A DNA stretch of 64,000 nt, taken from positions 1 to 64,000 of the forward strand of contig DDFF01000003.1 of assembly GCA_002337045.1 (NCBI GenBank), in the 5' to 3' direction. Each line of letters opens with the position of its first letter. The stretch's first letter is position 1. This DNA is from Bacteroidetes bacterium UBA1935 (GTDB taxonomy: Bacteria > Bacteroidota > Bacteroidia > Chitinophagales > Chitinophagaceae). The notes below the pieces were generated by a model, which saw only the letters and a list, made by a program, of their open reading frames with translations, ran no database searches and was not told the origin of the DNA. The position numbers and the translations under genes are program-made. Below, piece by piece: positions 26,918-35,650 of the stretch.

Positions 26918-28240
26918 ATGAGCGCACAGAGCAAATCCATATTCGGCAGGTTAGATACACTTACATTAGTACTGTATCTGTCGCTTGTATTCATCGGGGT
27001 GATGACCGTGTTTTCTGTAGAACACCGCAGCACAGACCCCAGCATCTTTATGATGAGCAAAAACCACATGAAGCAGTTTATGTTTCTGGGTGTGTCTTTG
27101 TTCGTAGGGTTAATCATCATATTCACAGATAGTAAATTCTTTTCATCGTTTGCCTATCTGTCCTATACTATTGGTATCTTCTTATTGATTATTACCATTT
27201 TCGCAGGGGTTGATATCAAAGGTTCTCACTCATGGCTGGGTGTTGGTGCTGCCAGGTTTCAGCCTGGCGAGGTCTGTAAAATATTCACCTCACTTGCGCT
27301 TTCCAAATTCCTTTCATCACCCGATACCAACTTCCAGACACTACGCCACAGGCTGATAGGTGCGGCGTTTGCATTAGCACCTGCAGTACTCATCATCCTG
27401 CAAAAAGAAACAGGGCTTGCATTGGTTTATTTCTGTTTCTTTCTGGTAATGTATCGTGAAGGGTTACCCAACATTATCCTAATCATTGGCTTTTCGCTTG
27501 TAGCACTTACACTTGCGTCCTTACTGGTAGACAGGCTAGTATTATTTATCATCATCACAGCACTAACAGCAGCAGGCGGCTACCTGATACGGAGGGAATT
27601 GAAAAGAAACGTATCTGCGCGCATCCTGTTAGTAGGTGCATGGTTGGTCTGCATATTATTCTCGCAGGTAATGGTACCTGTATTGTTTAAGTATGTATTG
27701 CAAAAACACCAGATAGAACGCATCTACTCTACGCTTGGTCAAGACGTGCCTGAAAGCTATATGAAAGCAGGACAGAAGAAAGATGAGAAGAAAGGCAATG
27801 TATCAGACTATAACGTAAAACAATCTAAAATAGCCATCGGTTCAGGCGGCTTCTGGGGCAAGGGCTTTTTGAACGGTACATCTACCAAAAATGAATTTGT
27901 ACCCGAGCAGCATACAGACTTTATCTTCTGTGCCATTGGCGAGCAGTTTGGCTTCTTTGGTAGTGGCATCCTGATAGCACTCTATGTATCACTGATGCTG
28001 AGGCTTATATACCTTGCCGAGCGACAACGCTCTGCATTCAGCCGCATATATGGCTACTGTGTGGCATCTATATTGTTCTTCCACTTTGCCATCAATATAT
28101 CTATGACTATCGGGTTGGCACCTGTAATCGGTATTACGCTGCCGTTCCTTAGTTATGGTGGTTCGTCGTTATTGTCTTTCAGCATCCTGATGTTCATAAT
28201 GCTGCGTTTAGACTCCGACAGGCAGGTAATGATTCGCTAA
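26918..28240 (+). CDS. rodA: Rod-shape SEDS glycosyltransferase RodA
   Basis: The 440-residue polytopic membrane protein belongs to the FtsW/RodA/SpoVE (SEDS) family: KGSHSWLGVGAARFQPGEVCK, the loop with EQHTDFIFCAIGEQFGFFG, and LPFLSYGGSSLL at the C-terminal end are family signatures. SEDS proteins polymerise glycan strands from lipid II together with a class B PBP, here the product of the adjacent mrdA. A long soluble-looking insert with Lys-rich residues (KKDEKKGNVSDYN) is between two membrane segments. Confidence 0.94.
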   Translation: MSAQSKSIFGRLDTLTLVLYLSLVFIGVMTVFSVEHRSTDPSIFMMSKNHMKQFMFLGVSLFVGLIIIFTDSKFFSSFAYLSYTIGIFLLIITIFAGVDIKGSHSWLGVGAARFQPGEVCKIFTSLALSKFLSSPDTNFQTLRHRLIGAAFALAPAVLIILQKETGLALVYFCFFLVMYREGLPNIILIIGFSLVALTLASLLVDRLVLFIIITALTAAGGYLIRRELKRNVSARILLVGAWLVCILFSQVMVPVLFKYVLQKHQIERIYSTLGQDVPESYMKAGQKKDEKKGNVSDYNVKQSKIAIGSGGFWGKGFLNGTSTKNEFVPEQHTDFIFCAIGEQFGFFGSGILIALYVSLMLRLIYLAERQRSAFSRIYGYCVASILFFHFAINISMTIGLAPVIGITLPFLSYGGSSLLSFSILMFIMLRLDSDRQVMIR

Positions 28241-28252
28241 CAGATAGTAACG

Positions 28253-28260
28253 TACATTTG
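28253..28260 (+). promoter_or_regulatory. -7 box (TACATTTG) of the MBL-fold gene
   Basis: TACATTTG matches TAnnTTTG and ends 7 nt before the ATG at 28268. It suggests the gene can be transcribed apart from mrdA-rodA, with almost no leader. Confidence 0.5.
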
Positions 28261-28267
28261 CACCGCA

Positions 28268-29014
28268 ATGGCTAAGATTTTCCCATTATCTGAGGGCGTA
28301 TTTACAATAGGGCACGATAAGCAGTTTGTACCATTCAACCTGCACGAAGATGAGTTGACAGACAGGCCTATCGGCTCGCTGCTGGTAGAGATTCAACCTT
28401 TTCTGGTTATTACATCTAAAGACGTAATAGTATTCGATACAGGGCTTGGATTTAAGAATGCGAATGGCGAATTGCAGATACACGACAACCTGCGCAATAT
28501 TGGCTACGACCCTGAGCAGGTAACCAAAGTAATGTTATCGCACCTGCACAAAGACCATGCAGGCTGCCTGGTGTATAAAGATGATAATGGTGTGTTGAAA
28601 ACAACATTCCCAAATGCTACCTACTATATCTATCGCCCTGAAGCCGATTTTGCTTTGAGTACAGGCTACCCTTCTTATCATCCTGAAGATATTGAGCCGC
28701 TGCTTACAACAGCACAGGTGCATTGGCTGGATGGTGAAGAAGGTGAGGTTGATGGCTATATCAAATACACCCATTCTGGCGGTCACTGTCCGCAGCATAT
28801 TGTTTATCTGGTGCAGGATGGTGAGCACAAAATCTTCTTTGGTGGCGACGAAGCACCACAACTGAAGCAGATGAAAATGAAGTATGTAGCCAAGTACGAT
28901 TTTGACGGCAAGAAAGCTATGCAACTACGCGAGCAGTATGCAGAACAAGGCAAGCAGGAAGACTGGGAATTTCTTTTTTACCACGATGTAAAAAGTGCCG
29001 TAGCCAAGCTTTGA
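28268..29014 (+). CDS. MBL-fold metallo-hydrolase
   Basis: The 248-residue protein has the metal site SHLHKDHAG (His92, His94, Asp96, His97) and later GGHCPQH and FFGGDEAPQ, giving the remaining ligands of a di-zinc metallo-beta-lactamase fold. It has no signal peptide and is probably cytoplasmic. The substrate is not evident; quorum-type lactonases and related hydrolases share this layout. It follows rodA after 27 bp and abuts the convergent Spy-like gene with no gap. Confidence 0.9.
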   Translation: MAKIFPLSEGVFTIGHDKQFVPFNLHEDELTDRPIGSLLVEIQPFLVITSKDVIVFDTGLGFKNANGELQIHDNLRNIGYDPEQVTKVMLSHLHKDHAGCLVYKDDNGVLKTTFPNATYYIYRPEADFALSTGYPSYHPEDIEPLLTTAQVHWLDGEEGEVDGYIKYTHSGGHCPQHIVYLVQDGEHKIFFGGDEAPQLKQMKMKYVAKYDFDGKKAMQLREQYAEQGKQEDWEFLFYHDVKSAVAKL

Positions 29015-29461
29015 TTAGCGTAGCCTGCCACCGCCGCCACGATTCTCGCGCCTTTCTTTCAGTTGCTGCAACAGCAGCTTTTTAAATTCGCGTTCAGATT
29101 CTACAAGTGTTGCCAGTTGTTTGGGCGATATTACTTTCAGGAATTCTTCTTTGTACTTCTTACGAAGCTCCAGCATTTTTTCCTGCATCTCTATATCATC
29201 ATCTATGCTGCGCATAGCCTCTTCAGGTGTTTTACCTTCGCCTATTGCATCTTTCCTGTATTTACGTCCTAATGCAAAACGTTCTTCTTCGTAACGATTA
29301 TATATGGGCCAGAATTTTTCAGACTGTTCATATGTCAGTTGCAGCTTATCGGTCAGGTATGCCACTTTAATGGCATGGATGCGCTCCATACGTTTCCCCG
29401 GCTGTGCTTGCGCCGAGAAAGCCATTAACAGTATCAGTATAATATATCCTACCCGTCTCAT
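29015..29461 (-). CDS. Spy/CpxP-like periplasmic protein
   Basis: The ATG at 29459-29461 begins a signal peptide (MRRVGYIILILLMAFSAQAQ). The mature part (148 residues in total) is charged and helical: YLTDKLQLTYEQSEKFWPIY, EEERFALGRKYRK, and ISPKQLATLVESEREFKK resemble the Spy/CpxP chaperone pattern. It ends RRENRGGGGRLR. It is the last gene of a leftward set led by an ECF sigma factor, which suggests envelope-stress control. Confidence 0.78.
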   Translation of the reverse strand: MRRVGYIILILLMAFSAQAQPGKRMERIHAIKVAYLTDKLQLTYEQSEKFWPIYNRYEEERFALGRKYRKDAIGEGKTPEEAMRSIDDDIEMQEKMLELRKKYKEEFLKVISPKQLATLVESEREFKKLLLQQLKERRENRGGGGRLR

Positions 29462-29483
29462 TTCCTTATGCAATATTATATTT

Positions 29484-30146
29484 TTAATCCCAACCTGTTT
29501 CATTCAGGTAGTTTTCAATCTCTTCAGCAGAGAGCTTATTTGTCAATGTGGTAACGTCCGCCTGTTCCAGTGTACCTGCAATAGCATCTGCCTCATACTC
29601 ATCTATATGCAACTGCACATATTCATTGATGCTATCCTTTGGCAATGCAGCCAGTTGTCCTTCGGCAGTCATCGGCTTATCTGTATTCAGGTAGCGTAGC
29701 GAACCAAACCCAATACCTATTACCAATATCGCAGCCGCTGCTCTTGTTACCGTCTTCCATACAGGGAAGGCAATTATTTTCGGCGCTTTCAGTGGTGCTT
29801 CTTCCTGTTTTGCCTTCGCTATCACTTGTGCAGCCAGGTTTTCAAAATAGCCTGCAGGCACTTCATAAGCCATCTCCTTGGTCAATAGCAACGATGGTTC
29901 TTCAACCTGCATCATCACGCTTTTTGCCAAGCCTTCAAAATACCCCGCGGGCACTTCATAAGGCATTGCTTTGGGCAAATTCAGCATTAGCTCTGCTGCC
30001 TGTTCTGCTTTTACAGCATCCAGCATAGCAGCAGGCAGCGCATCGAAGTATCCTGCAGGTACCTCGTACGGCATGGTACGAGGCATATCTGCCAGTTTAC
30101 TTTCCAGCCCCCTCAACTCTTGCAATATGTCATTTGCACTACTCAT
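29484..30146 (-). CDS. Membrane protein with three VPAGYF motifs, probable sigma regulator
   Basis: The 220-residue protein has three near-identical motifs before its single membrane segment: PYEVPAGYFDAL (about residues 26-37), PYEVPAGYFEGL (62-73) and AYEVPAGYFENL (93-104). The membrane segment is AAAAILVIGIGFGSLRYL. The acidic C-terminal part has LSAEEIENYLNETGWD. It sits directly downstream of an ECF sigma gene, the usual anti-sigma position, but it lacks a recognisable zinc anti-sigma motif. I infer a regulatory role. Confidence 0.72.
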   Translation of the reverse strand: MSSANDILQELRGLESKLADMPRTMPYEVPAGYFDALPAAMLDAVKAEQAAELMLNLPKAMPYEVPAGYFEGLAKSVMMQVEEPSLLLTKEMAYEVPAGYFENLAAQVIAKAKQEEAPLKAPKIIAFPVWKTVTRAAAAILVIGIGFGSLRYLNTDKPMTAEGQLAALPKDSINEYVQLHIDEYEADAIAGTLEQADVTTLTNKLSAEEIENYLNETGWD

Positions 30147-30179
30147 TGCTATAGTTAGACTAATAAATTACCTTTTCGT

Positions 30180-30740
30180 TTAATCTTGTGTCAAAAATGC
30201 TTCTACCTTCTTCACAGCATGATGGTAAGACGCCTTCAGCGCACCTACAGATGTTTCTAACACCTCTGCCATCTGCTCATAAGGCATTTCATCATAATAC
30301 CTTAAGTTGAATACCACCCTTTGCTTTTCGGGCAGCGACTGTATAGCCATTTGCAGCTTCCACTCTATGCGCCTTGCATCATATCCTTTCTGTGCTATCA
30401 GCTTATTCTCCAGTACCCCTTCATGGTCAGACAATGAAGCCGAAGCCCTGCGTTTCTGTTGTTCTATCCATGTAAGTGTTTCGTTAGTAGCTATCCTGTA
30501 CATCCATGTATACAAATTAGCCTCTTCCCGAAATTCGCCTAGATTTTTCCACACCTTCACCAACACATTTTGCAATATGTCATTCGTATCCTCATGGTCG
30601 GCCACCATACGGCGTATATGCCAATACAAACGCTCCTGATATTTACGTACCAGTTGGGTAAATGCACTTTCGCGCATCCGCTCATCTTTAAATAGAGCCA
30701 GTATTTCCCTGTCGTCTGTATGTGCTGCCGTTGGGGGCAT
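30180..30740 (-). CDS. ECF-type RNA polymerase sigma factor
   Basis: The 186-residue protein has sigma region 2 (RKYQERLYWHIRRMV, DILQNVLVKVWKNLGEF, ANLYTWMYRIATNETLTWIE) and region 4 (LPEKQRVVFNLRYYDEMPYE, then SVGALKASYHHAVKKVE). It recruits RNA polymerase to specific promoters. The genes after it (VPAGYF membrane protein and Spy-like protein) are 33 bp and 22 bp apart, forming a likely operon. It is divergent from fmt. Confidence 0.93.
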   Translation of the reverse strand: MPPTAAHTDDREILALFKDERMRESAFTQLVRKYQERLYWHIRRMVADHEDTNDILQNVLVKVWKNLGEFREEANLYTWMYRIATNETLTWIEQQKRRASASLSDHEGVLENKLIAQKGYDARRIEWKLQMAIQSLPEKQRVVFNLRYYDEMPYEQMAEVLETSVGALKASYHHAVKKVEAFLTQD

Positions 30741-30820
30741 TTATCTGAAGGTGCTTTATAATATAGACTCAGAAAAGATAGGAAAGTTTAAGCAATGCCT
30801 GAAAAATCTGTTCTGTGTAG

Positions 30821-30828
30821 TAGCTTTG
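30821..30828 (+). promoter_or_regulatory. -7 box (TAGCTTTG) of fmt
   Basis: TAGCTTTG ends 6 nt before the fmt ATG at 30835, supporting this start over an in-frame ATG at 30751. A -33 element is not clear. Confidence 0.5.
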
Positions 30829-30834
30829 CGCCCT

Positions 30835-31764
30835 ATGCCAAGCTTTCAGGATTTAAAGATTGTATTTTTCGGTACACCCGACTTTGCCGTAGCCTCTCTG
30901 CAGGCATTGGTAGAGGCTGGTGCAAATATAGTAGCAGTAGTAACAGCGCCCGATAAACCCGCAGGCCGTGGTATGCAACTGCATGCATCTGCAGTAAAGC
31001 AATATGCGCTGTCGCAAAACCTGCCAGTACTGCAGCCTGAAAAACTGAAAGCACCTGAGTTTGTGGATGCGCTGCAGAACCTGCATGCCGATTTGCACAT
31101 AGTAGTTGCATTCCGCATGCTGCCTGAGGTAGTTTGGAATATGCCCCCAATGGGTACTATCAATGTGCATGCTTCGCTATTGCCACAGTATCGTGGCGCT
31201 GCTCCTATCAACTGGGCTATTATAAATGGCGAAACGGAAACAGGTGTTACCACCTTCAAGCTGAAGCACGAGATAGACACAGGCAATATCCTGAAACAAA
31301 CTAAAGTAGCTATCCTAACTGAAGACAATATCGGCACATTGTACCAAAAGCTGATGGCAGAAGGTGGTAAGCTATTGGTAGAAACCGTAAAAGGATTGGC
31401 TGAAGGAACAATTGCAGAATTGGCACAGGCTGATGTTGCCACAGAAATAAAACATGCTCCGAAAATCTTTAAAGAGCATACACTCATCAACTGGAGCAAT
31501 GGAGTTGTAAGCATTCACAACCTGATAAGAGGTATGTCTCCCATTCCTGCGGCGTACACCATGTTGCAAGAAAAGGTCTTGAAGATTTATACTTCTCACT
31601 ACGAGCTTGCAAATACCGGCAAAGAGGCCGGCAGCTACGATACCGATGGTAAAACCTACCTGCGCTTTGCAGCAGCAGATGGCTGGCTGTATGTAGATGA
31701 ATTGCAGATAGAAGGCAAAAAGCGCATGCCTGTTGCAGATTTCTTAAGAGGTTTTCGCGCTTAG
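30835..31764 (+). CDS. fmt: Methionyl-tRNA formyltransferase
   Basis: The 309-residue product starts MPSFQDLKIVFFGTPDFA, the classical Fmt N-terminus (Rossmann formyltransferase fold). It continues with TAPDKPAGRGMQ and the catalytic region HASLLPQYRGAAPINW. The C-terminal beta-barrel for tRNA binding follows. It transfers a formyl group from 10-formyl-THF to initiator Met-tRNA. Length fits the family. The last 21 bp overlap the convergent aroQ gene. Confidence 0.95.
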   Translation: MPSFQDLKIVFFGTPDFAVASLQALVEAGANIVAVVTAPDKPAGRGMQLHASAVKQYALSQNLPVLQPEKLKAPEFVDALQNLHADLHIVVAFRMLPEVVWNMPPMGTINVHASLLPQYRGAAPINWAIINGETETGVTTFKLKHEIDTGNILKQTKVAILTEDNIGTLYQKLMAEGGKLLVETVKGLAEGTIAELAQADVATEIKHAPKIFKEHTLINWSNGVVSIHNLIRGMSPIPAAYTMLQEKVLKIYTSHYELANTGKEAGSYDTDGKTYLRFAAADGWLYVDELQIEGKKRMPVADFLRGFRA

Positions 31765-32184
31765 TGTATTTACAAAATACTGTGTAGCCAGTGCGTAGCC
31801 ATTCAGTCCAAGCCCGGTTATGCAACCCACACATTTAGCTGCTGTATAAGATGTCTTACGGTATTCTTCTCTTGCGTAGATGTTAGAGATATGTACTTCT
31901 ACCACAGGTATATTGATGGCCGCAATGGCATCGGGGATGGCAATACTGGTATGCGTGTATGCCCCACCGTTGAAGACGATGCCATCTATCTTCCCGCGGC
32001 AGCTGTGCAGAAAATTGATGAGTTCCCCCTCTACATTGCTTTGGTAATAGGTAAATGCTACCTGCGGAAATTGCTTTTCCATCTTTTTGAAATAGCTATC
32101 CAACGATTCGCCGCCGTAGATATCCGTTTCTCTTGTACCTACAAGGTTCAGGTTCGGTCCATTTACTATAGCAACTTGCAACAT
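31744..32184 (-). CDS. aroQ: 3-dehydroquinate dehydratase, type II
   Basis: From ATG 32182-32184 the product has 146 residues, the usual type II size. It begins MLQVAIVNGPNLNLVGTRET, and shows the active-site loop with Arg and Tyr (TRETDIYGG), FNGGAYTHTS and EVHISNIYAREEYR. The enzyme dehydrates 3-dehydroquinate in the shikimate pathway and forms a dodecamer. I chose the internal start because the preceding 12 codons are not conserved in the family. A TATCTTGC sequence 16 nt upstream may be its -7 box. The gene is divergent from the MarR gene. Confidence 0.93.
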   Translation of the reverse strand: MLQVAIVNGPNLNLVGTRETDIYGGESLDSYFKKMEKQFPQVAFTYYQSNVEGELINFLHSCRGKIDGIVFNGGAYTHTSIAIPDAIAAINIPVVEVHISNIYAREEYRKTSYTAAKCVGCITGLGLNGYALATQYFVNTLSAKTS

Positions 32185-32227
32185 CTTTTTGTATTTTAGA
32201 GCAAGATAAGAAAAAGGCAAGCCGTTT

Positions 32228-32686
32228 ATGCCAACTATTGAGGAGCTTATTAAAACTAAGCCAATTAAGGATCCCTATGCTCGCGCAATGCTCAACATCA
32301 TTTTCACGGGCAGCTGGATTGTAAGTAATGCAAACCAGTCGTTGAAACCTTTTGGCATTACAGAACCACAATATAATGTGCTGCGTATACTACGCGGGCA
32401 AAATGGCGAAGCCATGAACCTGTTTGAGATACAGAACCGCATGCTGCAACGCATGTCCAACGTATCTCGCCTTATAGATAAGCTGGTGGACAAAGGCTTT
32501 GTGGAAAGAACAGAGTGTAAGGAAAACAGGCGCATGGTAGACATCCGTATTACACAACAAGGCCTTACCCTGCTGATAGATGCAGAAGCGACCATGCAAC
32601 AAAACATGGAAAGCATCATCGCATCTAAACTAACAAAAGAACAAGCAGCGCAACTGGCCGATTGGCTGGATGCAATGCACAGCTAA
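32228..32686 (+). CDS. MarR-family transcriptional regulator
   Basis: The 152-residue protein has the MarR winged-helix core: LKPFGITEPQYNVLRIL, then the recognition helix area RMSNVSRLIDKLVDKGFVER and the wing with ENRRMVDIRIT. It should bind DNA as a dimer and respond to a small ligand. Its target may be itself or a neighbour. xerD follows after 12 bp. Confidence 0.9.
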   Translation: MPTIEELIKTKPIKDPYARAMLNIIFTGSWIVSNANQSLKPFGITEPQYNVLRILRGQNGEAMNLFEIQNRMLQRMSNVSRLIDKLVDKGFVERTECKENRRMVDIRITQQGLTLLIDAEATMQQNMESIIASKLTKEQAAQLADWLDAMHS

Positions 32687-32698
32687 TATCGCAACGCC

Positions 32699-33601
32699 GT
32701 GTGGGAAGCATACCTGAAAGGCTTTAAAGCGTACCTGCAACTGGAACGCTCCATGTCTGACAATACCGTAGGGGCATATATGCATGATGCGGCTATGTTG
32801 GGCGATTTCATGCGCTCATCAAACGCAGGGATCGGGCCCGAGGATGTATCACTTACACACCTGCAGGCTTTTCTTGCACACATCAACGAAATGGAACTGA
32901 GTGCCGGCACACAGGCAAGAGTTATCAGCGGTGTAAAATCTTTCTACAGATACCTGCTGCTGGAAGAGGTTGTGAAAATAGACCCTACAGAACTACTGGA
33001 AGCGCCTAAGCTGAAACGTGCACTACCCGAATTTCTGAGTATTGATGAAGTAGAACTACTATTTAATACCATAGATCACAGCACACCCGAAGGCCAACGC
33101 AATCGTGCCATGCTGGAAACTATGTATAGTTGCGGACTACGTGTGAGTGAGCTGATAAACCTGCAACTAAGTAATCTGTATCTGGATGTTGGCTTTATAC
33201 GTGTAATAGGTAAAGGGAATAAAGAACGCCTGGTGCCTATCGGTGAAACCGCTGTGAAGCAGATAAAGCTATACAAAGACCATGTACGCAGTTTTGTAAA
33301 CATCAAACAAGGTAATGAAGACATCGTATTCCTGAATCGTAGAGGCAGTGCTCTGTCTCGCGTCATGGTATTCCTGGTACTGAAAGACCTGACAGCCAAA
33401 AGCGGTATTAAAAAGAATATCCACCCGCACACACTACGCCACTCTTTTGCCACGCATCTGGTAGAGGCCGGTGCAGACCTGCGCGCAGTACAGGAAATGA
33501 TGGGTCACAAAAGCATTACAACAACTGAAATATATACGCACCTTGACAGGACTTACCTTCGCCAGACACTGGAGAAGTTCCATCCTCGTTTTGGCAAATA
33601 G
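32699..33601 (+). CDS. xerD: Site-specific tyrosine recombinase XerD
   Basis: The 300-residue protein starts at GTG 32699. An N-terminal SAM-like core-binding domain is followed by the catalytic domain with the full set of residues: Arg in SCGLRVSELI, Lys in GKGNKERLVP, HTLRHSF (His-x-x-Arg), MGHKS (His) and the nucleophile Tyr in TTEIYTHLDR. Length and the C-terminal end fit chromosomal XerC/D rather than a phage integrase. It resolves chromosome dimers at dif. No dif site is apparent here. Confidence 0.9.
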   Translation: MWEAYLKGFKAYLQLERSMSDNTVGAYMHDAAMLGDFMRSSNAGIGPEDVSLTHLQAFLAHINEMELSAGTQARVISGVKSFYRYLLLEEVVKIDPTELLEAPKLKRALPEFLSIDEVELLFNTIDHSTPEGQRNRAMLETMYSCGLRVSELINLQLSNLYLDVGFIRVIGKGNKERLVPIGETAVKQIKLYKDHVRSFVNIKQGNEDIVFLNRRGSALSRVMVFLVLKDLTAKSGIKKNIHPHTLRHSFATHLVEAGADLRAVQEMMGHKSITTTEIYTHLDRTYLRQTLEKFHPRFGK

Positions 33602-33669
33602 TTTTTATTATTTTAGCAAACACCGTATTATATCATTATTTATAAGCATACCCAAACTATCAAACAACA

Positions 33670-34899
33670 ATGACGCAACATCTGGGCGCGTTTCTCATAC
33701 AGCTCATCATTATTATCATTACATCTCGAGTATTTGGCTATTTTTTTAAAAAAATGGGCCAGCCTACTGTAATGGGTGAAATACTTGCGGGTATATTTCT
33801 CGGGCCTTCCATACTCGGCTCCATATTCCCTGCATACCTGCAGGCAATATTCCCTCCCGGCTCACTGGACACGATGCGTATCCTCAGCCAGATTGGTTTG
33901 ATACTCTTCATGTTTGTAGTGGGTATGGAACTTGACTTGGACATACTGCGAACAAAAGCACGTACTGCGGTTACCATCAGCAATGCCAGCATCATCATAC
34001 CATTTTCATTGGGGGTGTGCTTAGCGTATTTCCTGCACGATTATTATGCGCCTAAAGATGTTCCGTTTTATGCCTTTGCATTGTTTATGGGTATTGCCAT
34101 GAGCATTACGGCATTTCCCGTACTGGCACGCATCATCAGAGAGCGCGCACTACGCGACAAGCGCATTGAAGCTATTGCCATGACCAGTGCTGCACTTAAC
34201 GACGTTACCGGATGGGTTGCACTGGCATTTGTGATAGCTATCATTAAAGCTCACTCTTTCTCAGGCTCTGTATATACATTGCTGGCAACAGTTGCCTATA
34301 TGTTGGGTATGGTATTTATCGTTCGCCCGGTGATGAATAAACTGGCAAAAGCACAAGAAAATAATTTCGTCAAGCAATCAACCATAGCCATCATATTTAT
34401 TGTGATGTTGCTAAGCTCATTGTGTACAGAATTAATTGGCGTACACGCATTGTTCGGCGCATTTATGGCAGGTGTCATCATGCCGCAGCAATGGCATTTC
34501 AGGCAAATAGTTACAGACAAGGTGGAAGATGTAGCCTTAATTCTGTTACTGCCATTATTCTTTGTTATCACAGGTTTGCGTACACACATCAATGCAGTAA
34601 ACACACCAACACTTTGGGCGGTTACTTTACTCATTATTTTTGTGGCAGTATTGGGTAAACTGGGTGGCAGTGCACTTGCTGCGAAACTAACAGGCGAAAA
34701 CAACTACAACAGCCTTTCCATTGGTGCATTAATGAATACCCGCGGTTTGATGGAACTGGTAATCCTGAACATTGGTTACGACCTCAATATACTATCGCAA
34801 GAGATATTTACCATGATGGTGATTATGGCACTGGTCACTACCTTCATGACAAGTCCATTGCTAAACTTGCTGGACAAAGCATACAACAAAAAAGCCTGA
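33670..34899 (+). CDS. CPA2-type cation:proton antiporter
   Basis: The 409-residue polytopic membrane protein has about 12 hydrophobic segments. KKMGQPTVMGEILAGIFLGP near the N-terminus and the SAALNDVTGWVALAF segment (with the conserved Asp) are typical of Na+/H+ or K+/H+ exchangers of the KefB/GerN type. No C-terminal TrkA-N domain is present. It ends in KKA with the stop inside a terminator hairpin shared with the convergent GT2 gene. Confidence 0.9.
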   Translation: MTQHLGAFLIQLIIIIITSRVFGYFFKKMGQPTVMGEILAGIFLGPSILGSIFPAYLQAIFPPGSLDTMRILSQIGLILFMFVVGMELDLDILRTKARTAVTISNASIIIPFSLGVCLAYFLHDYYAPKDVPFYAFALFMGIAMSITAFPVLARIIRERALRDKRIEAIAMTSAALNDVTGWVALAFVIAIIKAHSFSGSVYTLLATVAYMLGMVFIVRPVMNKLAKAQENNFVKQSTIAIIFIVMLLSSLCTELIGVHALFGAFMAGVIMPQQWHFRQIVTDKVEDVALILLLPLFFVITGLRTHINAVNTPTLWAVTLLIIFVAVLGKLGGSALAAKLTGENNYNSLSIGALMNTRGLMELVILNIGYDLNILSQEIFTMMVIMALVTTFMTSPLLNLLDKAYNKKA

Positions 34900-34917
34900 C
34901 GATTGTCAGGCTTTTTT
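34888..34917. terminator. Bidirectional terminator overlapping two stop codons
   Basis: A 13-bp perfect inverted repeat (AAAAAAGCCTGAC / GTCAGGCTTTTTT) with a 4-nt loop. Each arm encodes the KKA-stop end of one convergent gene, and each side gives a T-run in the direction of transcription. Confidence 0.92.
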
Positions 34918-35643
34918 ATGATAATCTCCTCTGGAGAAGAATTTTTCGATAAGACAGTAAAGGAATATAAAGAAGTACCTGCTCCCCATCTCCTTTATCT
35001 TCAGGTTCGATTTACCATATTTTCTGTTCGTCCAGCTATTGGGCAATACAGTAAATGAATAGCCACGTATCACCGCTTTCAGCGACAGTTCCAGTGTCAG
35101 ATTAAAGTGCGGAGACATGATAGGCGCTACACCTTTTATGGTCTCTTTCTTGTATAGTTTGAAGGCATTGGTAAAGTCGTTGTATGGTATACGGAATATA
35201 ATACGTGTTGCATTGTTTACCATCCTGTTCAGGAACAGTTTATGCCTCGGATAATCAATTACTTTTCCACCTTTCATAAAACGGCTACCGAACACACAGT
35301 CGCTGTCAGATTCTACCATTTTACGATAGAAAGCTACAAGATCATCCGGAGAGTCTGACATATCTGCCATCATTATAGCTACACAGTCTCCGCTAAATCG
35401 CTCCAGACCATAACGTATAGCATAGCCAAAACCATTGGGGCCTTTATTGGTGTAATGCACAAGTGTAGGAATCTCTTTACTGAGATTTTCTAAAACCTGC
35501 AGCGTACCATCTTTAGAATTGTCGTTTACAACAACAATCTCATGGTCTATCTGCTCAGCTTTCAGCTTGGCATATATCTGCGGCAGCGATTCGGGGAGCG
35601 ATTCCTGTTCGTTATACGCTGGTATTACAACCGATAATTTCAT
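34906..35643 (-). CDS. Family 2 glycosyltransferase (dolichol-phosphate mannosyltransferase-like)
   Basis: The 245-residue protein has the GT2 opening LSVVIPAYNEQESL, the acidic DDN-like motif VVNDNSKDGT, and MMADMSDSPDDL for metal and nucleotide sugar. FGSRFMKGG is typical of DPM1/ArnC-like enzymes that transfer a sugar to polyprenyl phosphate. A weakly hydrophobic C-terminal segment (YFFIFLYCLIEKFF) may contact the membrane. It is the last gene of a leftward polysaccharide set. Confidence 0.88.
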   Translation of the reverse strand: MKLSVVIPAYNEQESLPESLPQIYAKLKAEQIDHEIVVVNDNSKDGTLQVLENLSKEIPTLVHYTNKGPNGFGYAIRYGLERFSGDCVAIMMADMSDSPDDLVAFYRKMVESDSDCVFGSRFMKGGKVIDYPRHKLFLNRMVNNATRIIFRIPYNDFTNAFKLYKKETIKGVAPIMSPHFNLTLELSLKAVIRGYSFTVLPNSWTNRKYGKSNLKIKEMGSRYFFIFLYCLIEKFFSRGDYHKKA

Positions 35644-35650
35644 GCTAATA

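Noticed and set aside
32699..33601. Phage or integrative-element integrase
   Set aside because: Length, motif set and housekeeping neighbours fit XerD, and no att repeats or phage genes are nearby.
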